Shown in pieces: positions 38,338-48,264 of a DNA stretch of 59,666 nucleotides; position 1 is the stretch's first letter; every line of letters starts with the position of its first letter. Below the pieces are notes generated by a model. It ran no database searches. It saw only the letters and a list, made by a program, of their open reading frames with translations, and was not told where the DNA came from. The stretch spans positions 1-59,666 of the forward strand of contig JABFGI010000012.1 in the NCBI GenBank assembly GCA_013112535.1, read 5' to 3'. This stretch comes from Pseudomonadota bacterium (GTDB lineage Bacteria; Pseudomonadota; Gammaproteobacteria; Eutrophobiales; Eutrophobiaceae). Made by a program: the position numbers and the translations under genes.

Positions 38338-38838
38338 TTATTTCTGATCGGATATTTTATGGATATGTTCGTGCAATGCTATTTTATCCAGTTTCTCAGA
38401 AGGTAAATCTATTAATAGTTGTATGCGTTGATCCAACTCCATAAATGCGGTTAAAAATGCTTTGTCTTGATCTTCTTCGCTATCAAATTGGCGAGCTGGA
38501 TCTGCAATATCCCAGTGTGCAGATGCAGGATTTCCAGGGATGATTGGGCAGGTTTCATTCGCCGCGCTTGAACATACGGTGATGATGAAATCAATTTCAG
38601 GAGCATCAGCACCAGTGAATTCGTCCCAACTTTTACTGCGACAGCCAGTAGTATTGAAATGATTCTTGTTCAATATTTCAATAGTCTTTGGGTGAATTTC
38701 GCCTTTTGGGTTACTGCCAGCACTATAGGCTTTGAATTTTCCTTTTCCCCATCGATTCATAAGCGCTTCAGCTAGTATGCTGCGAGCTGAATTGCCAGTG
38801 CAAAGAAAAAGTACATTGAATTGATGGTTTGCAGGCAC
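38338..38838 (-). CDS. arsC: Low-molecular-weight phosphatase-type arsenate reductase (ArsC-like)
   Basis: This 166-residue cytoplasmic protein has the phosphatase loop LFLCTGNSARS near residues 11-20, followed by AYSAGSNPKGEIHP and a cysteine pair in TVCSSAANETCP. These features fit the thioredoxin-linked ArsC family, which reduces arsenate to arsenite using a cascade of three cysteines. It is longer than most ArsC (about 140) because of the C-terminal extension ending HEHIHKISDQK. No arsenite exporter gene is adjacent, so a protein tyrosine phosphatase is the alternative. Confidence 0.85.
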   Translation of the reverse strand: MPANHQFNVLFLCTGNSARSILAEALMNRWGKGKFKAYSAGSNPKGEIHPKTIEILNKNHFNTTGCRSKSWDEFTGADAPEIDFIITVCSSAANETCPIIPGNPASAHWDIADPARQFDSEEDQDKAFLTAFMELDQRIQLLIDLPSEKLDKIALHEHIHKISDQK

Positions 38839-39011
38839 GATATTTTCCTCAAAGTATATTAAAGGTGGGGATTATATTAAATATGTATTATGTAAGGAAT
38901 ATGAATTACCAAAATAGTTAGTGCTAACATATTAGCTTATTAATATTTTCTAAAGAATATCCCGCCAACATACGATATGATTATATTTTGAGCTGATTAT
39001 CAGGTGCCCTC

Positions 39012-39770
39012 TTGAATACACACGAACCAATTATTGATTTTTCAAAAATCAAGGCGACTTGCACAACTTGTAATCTGCACGAGTTGTGTTTGCCGCGTGG
39101 CTTGAGTGTCGAAGATTTAAATAAACTTGATTATGTAATCAAGGGGTCCCGACCGATACAAAAAAACAAACATATTTTTCGCAGCAATGATTCTTTTCAT
39201 TCGTTTTTTGCTGTCCGATCCGGTTCGGTTAAAGCATATACGCTAAATGAATCTGGAGAAGAACAAATTATCGGTTTTTATTTTCCGGGAGAAATTCTTG
39301 GGTTCGACGCTATAGAAGAGCATAAACATACCTGTTCTGCTGTAGCGCTTGAAACGACAACGGTATGTTCAATTCCTTATACTAAGTTGAATGAAATAAG
39401 TGCGCAGGTTCCTGAGCTTCAGGATCAAATATTACGTTTGATAAGTCGCGAAATTACTAAAGAAAATAAATTATTACTAACAATTAATAAACGAAGCGCA
39501 GAAGAGCGTATAGCGACTTTTTTAGTCAGTCTGTCATCTCGTTTTCAGAAACTCGGTTATTCTGCCAAAGAATTTAATTTACCAATGTCGCGTCAGGACA
39601 TTGGTAATTATCTCGGATTAACTATCGAAACGGTAAGCCGTTTGTTTACAAAGTTTCAGAAAAACGGCCTCATTAAAATAGACAAGAAATCAATTAGTAT
39701 ACAAGACTTGTCAACTCTACGTACAATTTGCGAAGGTTTTTCGGATAAAAGCAATAATTCTGTTGCTTGA
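39012..39770 (+). CDS. fnr: FNR family anaerobic regulator (paralogue 1)
   Basis: This is a 252-residue Crp/Fnr protein. The [4Fe-4S] cysteines are Cys17, Cys20, Cys26 and Cys108 (CTTCNLHELC and KHTCSAV), matching FNR/ANR. The cyclic-nucleotide-like domain (about 30-150) is followed by the helix-turn-helix MSRQDIGNYLGLTIETVSRL; the E-x-x-S-R recognition residues (ETVSR) are those that read TTGAT. It should activate genes with TTGAT-N4-ATCAA boxes under anoxia. The start is a TTG with AGGTG just upstream; no in-frame ATG is near. It is a strong candidate regulator for the boxes in this window. Confidence 0.92.
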   Translation: MNTHEPIIDFSKIKATCTTCNLHELCLPRGLSVEDLNKLDYVIKGSRPIQKNKHIFRSNDSFHSFFAVRSGSVKAYTLNESGEEQIIGFYFPGEILGFDAIEEHKHTCSAVALETTTVCSIPYTKLNEISAQVPELQDQILRLISREITKENKLLLTINKRSAEERIATFLVSLSSRFQKLGYSAKEFNLPMSRQDIGNYLGLTIETVSRLFTKFQKNGLIKIDKKSISIQDLSTLRTICEGFSDKSNNSVA

Positions 39771-39810
39771 TTAATAAGTCAGAATATTCGTACAACACTG
39801 AATAATCTTT

Positions 39811-40578
39811 ATGCTGGTTACTTTAATCATCGCATTTAATCTGGGTTTATTTAGTACACTGCATTGTATTGGTATGTGTGGCGGTTTCATCTCAACAATG
39901 ATGCTGGCCAGTTCAGAAAGTAATAATGGAGAGAAGAAAAATATACTAAAAAGCAGTTTATTCTATAATCTGGGTCGTATTTTTAGTTATTCAATTGCTG
40001 GTTTAGTCGTAGGCTTGTTTGGTTTTGCTCTGACTGAATTACTTTCCAGTTTTAATGTGCGCATGGTTTTGCAATTCTTGGCATCAATAATACTAATTGG
40101 TATCGCTCTGAATATTCTGGGTGTGTTGTCTCTTTCGAAGTACCTTGAAAATAGTGGCATGAAACTTTGGCGACATATTCAACCCTTAACAAAAAGTTTG
40201 TTACCGGTCGATAGTTTTATCAAAGCTTTTTTACTAGGTATGATTTGGGGTTGGTTGCCATGTGGTATGGTTTATTCTGCATTGATATTAAGCGTTAGTA
40301 CCGGCAATGCTATCAATGGTATGTTGGTCATGTTGTTTTTTGGTTTAGGAACCTTACCTGCCATGTTATCTGCCGGTTATTTTGTCGATTACCTGAATCA
40401 ATTTCGTCAGAATAAACACTTAAGATGGATTACTGCAATAGTGTTAATCTTGATTGCAGTAAGTCTGCCGTTATCGATGCAGTTTATGCCAGTGCATGAT
40501 CATCAAATGCAGGGAGAAAAGACTAAGGGAAGAACAAACCTGACTGATCATTCAATGCATATAAATCAACAAAATTAG
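39811..40578 (+). CDS. SafE/TauE-type (DsbD-like) membrane protein
   Basis: This 255-residue protein has six or seven TM helices. Motifs HCIGMCGGF (near residue 19) and WLPCGMVYSAL (near 147) are typical of the DsbD-like sulfite exporter TauE/SafE family found in cbb3 clusters. The tail is rich in histidine and methionine (MPVHDHQMQ, DHSMHINQQ), as would suit copper. Members near ccoGHIS genes are thought to help copper supply or maturation of cbb3 oxidase; this is context-based. It lies between fnr and the convergent ccoS. Confidence 0.85.
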   Translation: MLVTLIIAFNLGLFSTLHCIGMCGGFISTMMLASSESNNGEKKNILKSSLFYNLGRIFSYSIAGLVVGLFGFALTELLSSFNVRMVLQFLASIILIGIALNILGVLSLSKYLENSGMKLWRHIQPLTKSLLPVDSFIKAFLLGMIWGWLPCGMVYSALILSVSTGNAINGMLVMLFFGLGTLPAMLSAGYFVDYLNQFRQNKHLRWITAIVLILIAVSLPLSMQFMPVHDHQMQGEKTKGRTNLTDHSMHINQQN

Positions 40579-40597
40579 GCATAAAGTAATCAGTAAA

Positions 40598-40774
40598 TTA
40601 GTCAGTTGATTCATTTTTGTCAGGTTTAACTTCGTCGTCCTTATCCATCAATATGCTATGTCCATGTTTTTCCATATCATCAAATTGTCCTGAACGGATT
40701 GCCCAAAACAGCACAACTGCCAATAAGGTTATAAATCCTAGTGAGACAATAATTAATAAAAAAATGACTTCCAT
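40598..40774 (-). CDS. ccoS: CcoS, cbb3 oxidase maturation protein
   Basis: This 58-residue protein has one N-terminal TM helix and the CcoS signature: MEVIFLLIIVSLGF, then FWAIRSGQFDDMEKHGHSIL. CcoS is needed for cofactor insertion into CcoN. I use the ATG at 40774 (family start MEVIFLLI). It follows ccoI by four bases. Confidence 0.93.
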   Translation of the reverse strand: MEVIFLLIIVSLGFITLLAVVLFWAIRSGQFDDMEKHGHSILMDKDDEVKPDKNESTD

Positions 40775-40778
40775 ATTA

Positions 40779-43202
40779 TTATGAATAATCTGCAGTGTTG
40801 ATACGAGTTGCATTGAGAACAACGACCAATGAACTAAGCGACATACCTAATGCTGCCATCCACGGTGCAAGAAACCCAATTATGGCAAATGGTAAAGCAA
40901 TCAGGTTATAGCCAATAGCCCAGGTAAAATTCATGCGAATAGTTTGATTTGTTTTGTTTGCAATCTTGAGCATGGTAATCAATGTTTCTATTTTATGATT
41001 CAGTAGCAACATGTCTGCATTTAATTTAGTTAAATCACTGGCCTCGGTCATGGCGATGGCAATATCAGCCTGGGCAAATGCCGGTGCATCGTTAATACCA
41101 TCACCAATCATACATACTTTTAGCCCTTGTTCCTGAAGTTTGACGATATTGTTTAATTTATCTTCCGGCTTTAATTCAGCTTGATACTCTTCGATAGTTA
41201 ATTCATGTGCAACTTGTTTTACTACCGAGTTATGATCACCACTCATAAGAACAATTTTATTTTTTGCCTGTTTTAAATATTTTACTAATGAATAACTGCT
41301 GTTTCGAACCGGGTCGGTAAAATAAAAACGGGCAACGATTGATGTTGTGTTTGCCAGAATAACTTGTCGCAATGTAGAAGAGTTAACTGATTTTATTTTT
41401 TCCGAACAATGATGAGCGATAAAATTTTCTGTTCCAATAATCCAGGCTGCTTCATCTATTTTTCCCGTTATGCCTTGCCCCGGATAATTCTTTAATTGCT
41501 GTGCTGATTTACTTTTAATATGGTCAGCAGCCTTATCGATTGCTTTTGCCAAAGGGTGTTCAGATGCGCTTTCAAGGCTCGCGGCGATTTGTAACACATC
41601 ATTTTTTGTAAAACCTGTATTACAAATATCAATATGTTCAAGTTTAAGATTCCCTTCCGTTAACGTTCCGGTTTTATCAAAGACAAAGCAGTTTGTTTTA
41701 TCCAGTATTTCAATTGCATCCTTGTTAATAATAGCAATACCGTATTGCATTAGCGTTGTTGCAGCTGAAGACATTGCGGTAGGTGTGGCGAGTGATAACG
41801 CACAAGGACAGCTAACGACTAATACGGCGATGGTAATGGCCAACCATTGTGATTGGTCATGTTGATACCAGTAAAATGCAACGAGTGTTGCAATTGTTAG
41901 CACAAAGATAATAAATAGCGAAACAACCTTGTCGGCGATTAATACTGTCGCGGCCTTATTATGGCTAGCTTTATCGATGATACGGGCGATGTTAGATAGA
42001 ATCGTTTTCTCACCAATGTTTTTTACTTCTATTATTAATGGCGATTCAATATTGGTACTGCCGCCGATAACTTTCATGCCGATAGATTTAGACGTCGGCA
42101 GGCTTTCTCCTGTAATAATTGATTCGTTTACAGAAGAATGTCCTTCGATAACTTCGCCATCAACAGGAATAACTTCCCCGGGTTTAACAATGACCTTGTC
42201 TGCTATGTGTAACCGGGATAGTTCTATTGTTTCGGTCTTCCCCTGAAGATCAATTCTTGTTGCGTAAGCGGGTAACAGCGATGTTATTTTATCCAGATGC
42301 GCGATTGATTTTTTCCGACTTATAAATTCAAAATAGCGTCCGCCTAATATAAAAAAAATGAACATGACGATTGAATCGTAATAAACATGTCCAGCCTGGT
42401 TAATAGTCGCCCAGACACTGGCAACAAAGGCGATGCTGATACCAAGTGTTATCGGGATATCCATGCCTGGGTGTTTGTTTTTTATGTCACGATAAGCACC
42501 CAAAAACAAAATTTGTCCTGAAAATAATAAGACAGGTAAAGTGAGTAGCAGGCTTACCCAGTAAAAAAAGAATTTGTAAGGCTTTTCAATGCCGGAGACT
42601 TCACCAAAATAAAGTGCAATAGCAATCATCATGACTTGCATGCCAAACAATCCGGCAATACCAAGTCGTATTAACTGTGACTTACGTTCAATTTCATAAA
42701 GCTGCTCACGTTGCTTATGATTGTAGGGTAGTGCTTTATAGCCCAACTTAATGATGGCAATTAGAATGTCGCTTAAGTTAATCAATTTTTCCTGCCAAAT
42801 AATACGGCAGCGTTGGGTTGAATAATTAACGCTAACCTGAACGACACCCTCCAGCTTTGTGATACGTGATTCAATTAACCAGACACAGGCTGGACAACTA
42901 ATTCCTTCAATAATTAATTTAGCCTCTTTGCTAGCATCATTATTTTTATCTACGAATTCTGATTGTACTTGCGGATTGTTGAAGACTGTCAGTTTTTGCA
43001 ATGTTTCAGGAACAAGTGATTCCGGTTTCTCCGGTAGTTCGGTTCGGTGACGGTAATAATCACCAAGACCAGACGAGATAATTTGTTCGGCAACAGCTTT
43101 ACACCCTAAGCAACACATAGCTTGCGGCTGCTTATCTATCTCAATGAACAAGTTAAGACCGTTTGAAACAGGTTCCCCACAATGAAAACAATTATTCTGC
43201 AT
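40779..43202 (-). CDS. ccoI: CcoI (FixI), copper-translocating P-type ATPase for cbb3 oxidase
   Basis: This is an 807-residue P1B-type ATPase. The N-terminus has a cysteine-rich segment CFHCGEPV and AMCCLGCKAV, then a heavy-metal-associated domain with GISCPACVWLIE. The membrane metal motif is SCPCALSLATP, the phosphorylation site DKTGTLTEG, and the hinge GDGINDAPAFAQAD. CcoI exports copper into the periplasm for assembly of the CcoN CuB site. It forms an operon with ccoS. It is probably oriented away from an fnr-like gene and controlled separately. Confidence 0.96.
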   Translation of the reverse strand: MQNNCFHCGEPVSNGLNLFIEIDKQPQAMCCLGCKAVAEQIISSGLGDYYRHRTELPEKPESLVPETLQKLTVFNNPQVQSEFVDKNNDASKEAKLIIEGISCPACVWLIESRITKLEGVVQVSVNYSTQRCRIIWQEKLINLSDILIAIIKLGYKALPYNHKQREQLYEIERKSQLIRLGIAGLFGMQVMMIAIALYFGEVSGIEKPYKFFFYWVSLLLTLPVLLFSGQILFLGAYRDIKNKHPGMDIPITLGISIAFVASVWATINQAGHVYYDSIVMFIFFILGGRYFEFISRKKSIAHLDKITSLLPAYATRIDLQGKTETIELSRLHIADKVIVKPGEVIPVDGEVIEGHSSVNESIITGESLPTSKSIGMKVIGGSTNIESPLIIEVKNIGEKTILSNIARIIDKASHNKAATVLIADKVVSLFIIFVLTIATLVAFYWYQHDQSQWLAITIAVLVVSCPCALSLATPTAMSSAATTLMQYGIAIINKDAIEILDKTNCFVFDKTGTLTEGNLKLEHIDICNTGFTKNDVLQIAASLESASEHPLAKAIDKAADHIKSKSAQQLKNYPGQGITGKIDEAAWIIGTENFIAHHCSEKIKSVNSSTLRQVILANTTSIVARFYFTDPVRNSSYSLVKYLKQAKNKIVLMSGDHNSVVKQVAHELTIEEYQAELKPEDKLNNIVKLQEQGLKVCMIGDGINDAPAFAQADIAIAMTEASDLTKLNADMLLLNHKIETLITMLKIANKTNQTIRMNFTWAIGYNLIALPFAIIGFLAPWMAALGMSLSSLVVVLNATRINTADYS

Positions 43203-43353
43203 GATGGTTATTCTATAGAAAATAATTGAAATTAGTTTTGAATAAATATTGTTTTATAAAAAATATTAGATTTAACCAAAATCCAGAATGAATTTCAGAA
43301 TGGGAGAGATATTTTTAGATAGGGCTAACCGCTGTGGTCAATTATTAATTAAA

Positions 43354-44103
43354 CTAATGGTTCGAGACCTCAGTTCGGATCATCTCTTCCAATGCTTGAA
43401 GATTAGTCAAGGTCACAAGTTTGCCGCTTACCTTGAGTAAACCCTGTTCTTGTAAGCGTGTGAATTGTCGGCTTATCGATTCCAGAGCTAGTCCCAAATA
43501 ACTGGCTATATCTTGTCGAGACATGGCAATCTGAAATTCCACAAAAGGCAATCCCCTGGCTTTGAATCGATTGGAAAGATCGATCAGAAAAGCGGCAAGA
43601 CGTTCATCTGCACGTTGTCTGCCCAATACTAGTGATTGTTTTTGATCCATTAGAATTTGATTACTCAATACGCGGATGAGTTGTTCCTGAAACTGAGGAA
43701 GACGGTCGCCTAACATGTCCAGATCTTCGAATTGGAGCTGACATACATTGCCTGGCTCTAGTGCTTGCGCATTACAACTGTAGTTTAGGGAACGAACAGA
43801 ATCGAGTCCAAGTAATTCTCCTGGAAAATGAAAACCGATAACCTGTTCTTTTCTATCGCTTGACCAGGAGTATGTTTTGAATGAACCACTCTTGATTGCA
43901 TAGACTGCTTTGAAAGAGTCGCCAGTTTGAAATAATGGTTCACCTCTGTCGATCGAGTTACTGCGACGAAGAATCCGTTCTACGGTTTCTGGTTCCTCAT
44001 TGAGAAAGTTGCCCAATAAATTTAGTACGCCGAACAGATTACAATTATTACAACCCACCTCAATCTTGCATGTATTACATTTATTTTGTTTTGAACTCGC
44101 CAT
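43354..44103 (-). CDS. FNR family anaerobic regulator (paralogue 2)
   Basis: This is a 249-residue Crp/Fnr protein. It has cysteines at 9, 12, 18 and 21 (CNTCKIEVGCNNC) and Cys110 (NYSCNAQ), so the FNR-type [4Fe-4S] set (9/12/18/110) is complete with an extra cysteine. The helix-turn-helix is MSRQDIASYLGLALESISRQ, with ESISR as recognition residues, which agrees with TTGAT recognition. It is about one-third identical by eye to the paralogue at 39012-39770. The start at 44103 is chosen over an ATG four codons upstream (44115); neither has a strong ribosome site. Confidence 0.9.
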   Translation of the reverse strand: MASSKQNKCNTCKIEVGCNNCNLFGVLNLLGNFLNEEPETVERILRRSNSIDRGEPLFQTGDSFKAVYAIKSGSFKTYSWSSDRKEQVIGFHFPGELLGLDSVRSLNYSCNAQALEPGNVCQLQFEDLDMLGDRLPQFQEQLIRVLSNQILMDQKQSLVLGRQRADERLAAFLIDLSNRFKARGLPFVEFQIAMSRQDIASYLGLALESISRQFTRLQEQGLLKVSGKLVTLTNLQALEEMIRTEVSNH

Positions 44104-44526
44104 TATCAATTCCATAAATCTTTTTAGACAAAAAATCCCTTTTCAAAAAGTCTATTTCCATCAAATGATTTTTAGCTGTAATAACATCTATTAATAGAAG
44201 CGAAAAATCTGTTTATAAGCACTGGCCAGCAAGTCTATCGTAATTAGCCGAGATAATAGAACTTTTGTTATCAGCACCGGTTTTATCAACACATATTGCT
44301 TGTAAGGATAATTAATATTCATCGCATAAAATAATTTTCATTTAAAACAGAGGCTTACATAATACCTGAAGTTAATTAGATTAAATTTGATTTAAATCAA
44401 ATATTTTTGCACTGCAATATGAAATATTACGATTATAAATTTGACATTAATCAATTTTGAGAAACGATTTGTGTTTCAGGAATATCTGAAAATAAGAATA
44501 AATAAATATAACGGGAATACTTTAGG
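44104..44526 (+). promoter_or_regulatory. Intergenic region with two FNR boxes before the DUF6455-like gene
   Basis: Two boxes lie in this gap: TTGAT-TTAA-ATCAA (44387-44400, perfect) and TTGAC-ATTA-ATCAA (44441-44454). A TATTAC at 44425-44430 is 24 bases after the first box and could be its -10; TATCTG at 44483-44488 is a weaker candidate after the second. The gap otherwise contains no gene that I can support. Divergent control of the fnr paralogue is possible. Confidence 0.75.
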
Positions 44527-44856
44527 ATGAATATTGTTGCTTTATTATTGTTTGTTATGGGGCTTTCTATGGCTGTCACAGCAACATCCTTATTAATTTC
44601 AATAAGAAGGAACTTTCTGGTTGGCAAATCAAATCAAATTGAATATTTGGACAAAATTGAGCCCGTACGTTTTGGAAGACTGTTAAAAAAGGACGATGTA
44701 AACCCGCAAAATTTACTTCACAACAAGAGAATTACCAATATTGAAACACAAATGAGCAATTGCCATGCTTGTACTCGTACTACTGCATGTGGTCGTAACT
44801 TGAATAAGGTTGTTATCGCTGACAGAGATCTGGCGTTTTGTCCTAACTATTCTTGA
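44527..44856 (+). CDS. Membrane-anchored DUF6455-like protein
   Basis: This is a 109-residue protein with one N-terminal TM helix (about 4-25) and a C-terminal cysteine motif NCHACTRTTACGRNL ending AFCPNYS. The C-x2-C-x5-C then FCPN pattern is that of DUF6455, a small family common in denitrifiers and other proteobacteria with unknown function; a zinc or iron-sulfur site is possible. Two FNR boxes immediately upstream show that it is probably strongly induced without oxygen. Confidence 0.75.
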   Translation: MNIVALLLFVMGLSMAVTATSLLISIRRNFLVGKSNQIEYLDKIEPVRFGRLLKKDDVNPQNLLHNKRITNIETQMSNCHACTRTTACGRNLNKVVIADRDLAFCPNYS

Positions 44857-44929
44857 TTACACAATAAAATTAAAAACAACGAATTCTAAAATTATTTTTT
44901 TATCATTAAGTTATTAGGGAGAAATATTA

Positions 44930-45874
44930 ATGCATTTTTCACAAAAATTATTAGTGTTTGGGGCCACATTATTTTTTGTCGGTTCAGCAACTGCACTTGA
45001 TATTGATTGGGATGGGTCAATCGGCGAAGATGAGCATGAATATGTTCCAGCTATTTCGAATCCACTATTTAATGAAACGCCCCAAATCACTACAGAGATT
45101 AGACCAATTTACATGCATCAAAAAATGCCATCGAACCAGGCTGGTCTTTTTGGCGGTTCGATAAATGTCGTTGCCGCGGAAATTCGTATAGCCTTGACCG
45201 ATAATCTGGGTTTTCTTGCGACAAAAGACGGTTACGCATGGGTTGATTTTGATAATACCACCAATACTATTACAGATGATCCTGAAGGACTGGCTGATAT
45301 CTCGCTGGGTTTGAAGTATGCATTCTGGAATAACGTTGAAGATCAGAGCATCATGACTGTAGGACTTGAATATGAGCCACCTTCTGGAACATTGGCGATA
45401 CAGACAACTTTGGCACATCCTTTGGATAACGTTGACTTACAGGAATCTGGTGATGGTTTTATTAATGTTTTCCTTACCGGTGCTAAGCGATATGAAAAAT
45501 TAGGTTTGCAAGCAAGTGTTGGTGTAAACGCAGCTATCGATGGCGACCATGATTCATCCTTGATCCATTATACTTTGCATGCAGATTATGAACTTGTTGA
45601 AGGTTTATATCCGATGGTTTCACTAAATGGCTTTACTATCTATGATGAAGCAAATAGGCCAGGTATGACGGCTTCTGCAGTTGCTGGTTTTGACGGTGTC
45701 GATCTGGTTAATCTGGGTTGTTCTATCGATTGCGGAACTGTATTAACTGCTGCAGGGGGCATTCGTATGCGAGCAACGGATAATCTGATATTTGGCTTGG
45801 GTATTGAGAAGTCAATCGCACGACAAGACTTGATGGATTGGAGATCCTACTTGGATGTTATCCTTCATTTCTAG
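44930..45874 (+). CDS. Outer-membrane beta-barrel protein of unknown function
   Basis: This 314-residue protein has a signal peptide (1-23, ending ATA), then a barrel-like pattern ending in phenylalanine (YLDVILHF). The motif IRIALTDNLGFLATKDGYAW and GLADISLGLKYAFW are typical of proteins annotated as outer-membrane or transporter-like (MetA-pathway of phenol degradation-type) barrels. AGGGAGAAATATTA precedes the ATG. It lies between the DUF6455-like gene and ccoN and has its own hairpin downstream. Confidence 0.72.
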   Translation: MHFSQKLLVFGATLFFVGSATALDIDWDGSIGEDEHEYVPAISNPLFNETPQITTEIRPIYMHQKMPSNQAGLFGGSINVVAAEIRIALTDNLGFLATKDGYAWVDFDNTTNTITDDPEGLADISLGLKYAFWNNVEDQSIMTVGLEYEPPSGTLAIQTTLAHPLDNVDLQESGDGFINVFLTGAKRYEKLGLQASVGVNAAIDGDHDSSLIHYTLHADYELVEGLYPMVSLNGFTIYDEANRPGMTASAVAGFDGVDLVNLGCSIDCGTVLTAAGGIRMRATDNLIFGLGIEKSIARQDLMDWRSYLDVILHF

Positions 45875-45910
45875 TTTATGAAGGAAGTCATTCAATAGTT
45901 CGAAGTGGTA

Positions 45911-45939
45911 TTAAAGTGTTGTTATTTACAACACTTTAA
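45911..45939 (+). terminator. Hairpin terminator after the outer-membrane protein gene
   Basis: A perfect 12-bp stem (TTAAAGTGTTGT / ACAACACTTTAA) with TATTT loop lies 36 bases after the stop. The T-tract is weak. It separates the barrel gene from the cco operon. Confidence 0.65.
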
Positions 45940-46038
45940 ATTAATTAAGCGATATATAAAAGGTTTTAAAATAAACTATATATATTAGATAATGTACAAC
46001 TAAATAGATTAGTTTTGATTCTTCGGGGAGTTGCCACT

Positions 46039-47460
46039 ATGGCAGATACGGCTACATATAATTATAAGGTTGTTCGACAGTTTGCAATTATGACCATTGT
46101 TTGGGGAATAGTTGGTATGACAGTCGGTGTTTTTATTGCTGCACAATTAGCATGGCCCGCACTGAATTTCGATATTCCATGGTTGTCCTTTGGTCGCTTA
46201 CGACCGCTACATACCAATGCTGTCATCTTTGCTTTCGGTGGCTCAGCATTATTTTCGTCATCATATTACATCGTTCAGCGAACATGCCATGTTCGTTTAT
46301 TTTGTGACAAATTAGCTGCATTCACATTTTGGGGTTGGCAAGCGGTAATTGTTCTGGCAGCAATAACACTTCCTCTTGGGATTACTTCGTCAAAGGAATA
46401 TGCGGAGCTTGAATGGCCGATTGATCTTTTAATTACAGTTGTTTGGGTCGCATATGCCATCGTGTTTTTTGGCACGGTTGTTCAAAGAAAAATTAAACAT
46501 ATCTATGTTGCTAACTGGTTTTTTGCAGCGTATATCCTCACAATTGCTATGCTTCATATCTTTAATAGCCTTGCTTACCCGGTTAGTTTTCTAAAATCCT
46601 ATTCAGTTTATGCCGGTGTTCAAGATGCTATGGTGCAATGGTGGTATGGGCATAACGCTGTTGGATTTTTTCTGACTGCGGGATTTCTCGGGATGATGTA
46701 TTACTTTATCCCTAAACAGGCGGAGCGTCCGGTTTATTCTTATCGTTTATCAATTGTGCATTTTTGGGCTTTGACTTTTACTTACGTTTGGGCTGGTCCA
46801 CACCATTTGCATTACACTGCCTTGCCTGATTGGGCACAATCCTTAGGTATGGTTATGTCGATTATCCTTTTAGCTCCATCATGGGGTGGCATGATAAACG
46901 GTATGATGACTTTGTCCGGTGCCTGGCACAAGCTACGTACTGATCCGGTATTGCGCATGTTAATTGTTTCATTATCTTTTTATGGCATGTCGACGTTTGA
47001 AGGTCCTATGATGGCAATCAAAACAGTCAATGCGCTGTCTCATTATACTGATTGGACTATAGGACACGTGCATTCCGGTGCACTGGGTTGGGTTGCATTC
47101 ATTAGTCTGGGTTGTATGTATTATATGATTCCTCGATTATATGGGCGAACGATATACAGTGTTAAATTGATCGAGGTCCATTTCTGGGTCTCAACGATTG
47201 GTGTTGTACTTTACATCGTCTCAATGTGGGTTGCTGGCATTATGCAAGGTTTAATGTGGCGAGCAGTCAATGATGATGGAACCTTAACCTACAGTTTTGT
47301 TGAGTCTGTAGAAGCTATGCATCCATTTTACATTATACGTTTCCTTGGTGGAGTGTTATTCCTGCTAGGTACGATGGTGATGGCCTATAACCTAATCAAG
47401 ACAGTTGCCGGCAGTAAGCCAGTTGCCGCAGCAATACCTGAACCAGTTGGCGCACATTAA
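46039..47460 (+). CDS. ccoN: CcoN, cbb3-type cytochrome c oxidase subunit I
   Basis: This 473-residue catalytic subunit has about 12 TM helices and the C-family His set: [15 protein letters not shown] (His58), [26 protein letters not shown] and [13 protein letters not shown]. The C-family active-site tyrosine is probably in the helix VII YTLWM-like region around [11 protein letters not shown]. It reduces oxygen to water at high affinity. CGGGGAG precedes the chosen ATG; the TTG at 46015 is less likely. No FNR box was found directly upstream. Confidence 0.96.
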   Translation: MADTATYNYKVVRQFAIMTIVWGIVGMTVGVFIAAQLAWPALNFDIPWLSFGRLRPLHTNAVIFAFGGSALFSSSYYIVQRTCHVRLFCDKLAAFTFWGWQAVIVLAAITLPLGITSSKEYAELEWPIDLLITVVWVAYAIVFFGTVVQRKIKHIYVANWFFAAYILTIAMLHIFNSLAYPVSFLKSYSVYAGVQDAMVQWWYGHNAVGFFLTAGFLGMMYYFIPKQAERPVYSYRLSIVHFWALTFTYVWAGPHHLHYTALPDWAQSLGMVMSIILLAPSWGGMINGMMTLSGAWHKLRTDPVLRMLIVSLSFYGMSTFEGPMMAIKTVNALSHYTDWTIGHVHSGALGWVAFISLGCMYYMIPRLYGRTIYSVKLIEVHFWVSTIGVVLYIVSMWVAGIMQGLMWRAVNDDGTLTYSFVESVEAMHPFYIIRFLGGVLFLLGTMVMAYNLIKTVAGSKPVAAAIPEPVGAH

Positions 47461-47468
47461 GGAGAAGA

Positions 47469-48086
47469 ATGATGGCGTTACAACATACACATATAGAAAA
47501 AAACATTGGTTTAATGATGATACTGATTGTATTAACGATTAGTGTGGGTGGTCTGGTACAAATCATCCCCTTATTTTTTATGCAATCAACAACGGAACCG
47601 GTAGAAGGCTTAAAACCCTATTCAGCGTTGGAGCTGTCCGGTCGTGATATCTATGTCCGAGAGGGTTGCTCTGTTTGTCATTCACAAATGATCAGACCCT
47701 TTCGTGCAGAGGTAGAGCGTTATGGTCATTACTCACTTGCCGGTGAATTTGTTTATGATCGTCCGTTCTTATGGGGTTCGAAGCGAACTGGCCCAGATCT
47801 GCACCGGGTAGGTGGTCGATATAGTGATGAGTGGCATCGCGTACATTTAAATAATCCACGCGATGTCGTACCTGAATCAATTATGCCTGGTTATCCCTGG
47901 CTTGAAACAAACATGCTTGATGCAAGTACCATCAGAACTAAAATGACAGTTTTGCGTAAACTGGGCGCGCCTTATTCTGATGAAGACATTGAAAAAGCAC
48001 CTGACGTTCTTAAAGATAAATCAGAACTGGATGCCGTGGTTGCATACCTGCAAATATTAGGTACGGCAGTTAAGACAAGACGATGA
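47469..48086 (+). CDS. ccoO: CcoO, mono-haem cytochrome c subunit of cbb3 oxidase
   Basis: This 205-residue subunit has one TM helix (about 14-38) and a periplasmic cytochrome c domain with CSVCH at 67-71 and [25 protein letters not shown] and [11 protein letters not shown] are classic CcoO segments. GGAGAAG precedes the ATG, and it follows ccoN by eight bases. Confidence 0.96.
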   Translation: MMALQHTHIEKNIGLMMILIVLTISVGGLVQIIPLFFMQSTTEPVEGLKPYSALELSGRDIYVREGCSVCHSQMIRPFRAEVERYGHYSLAGEFVYDRPFLWGSKRTGPDLHRVGGRYSDEWHRVHLNNPRDVVPESIMPGYPWLETNMLDASTIRTKMTVLRKLGAPYSDEDIEKAPDVLKDKSELDAVVAYLQILGTAVKTRR

Positions 48087-48096
48087 GTAATCAATT

Positions 48097-48264
48097 ATGA
48101 GTATATTATTTTCAGCCTGGACAATTTTAGTGGCACTCGTTTTCTTAGGCGTTGTTATATGGGTTTTTCGTGAGAATAAAGAAAATTTCGATGCTGCTGC
48201 AAGAATTCCGTTTGAAGAAGATGATCTTTTACTAGAAAGCAATAAGGAGGATACACATGACTGA
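48097..48264 (+). CDS. ccoQ: CcoQ, small subunit of cbb3 oxidase
   Basis: This 55-residue protein has a single TM helix (about 7-25) followed by FRENKENFDAAARIPFEED, the conserved CcoQ tail (ARIPFEED). It overlaps ccoP by eight bases. CcoQ stabilises the complex. The order ccoNOQP is complete. Confidence 0.92.
   Translation: MSILFSAWTILVALVFLGVVIWVFRENKENFDAAARIPFEEDDLLLESNKEDTHD

Noticed and set aside
45875..46038. FNR box for the cco operon
   Set aside because: No TTGAT-N4-ATCAA-like pair was found in the leader; regulation may be through a distant site or another factor.
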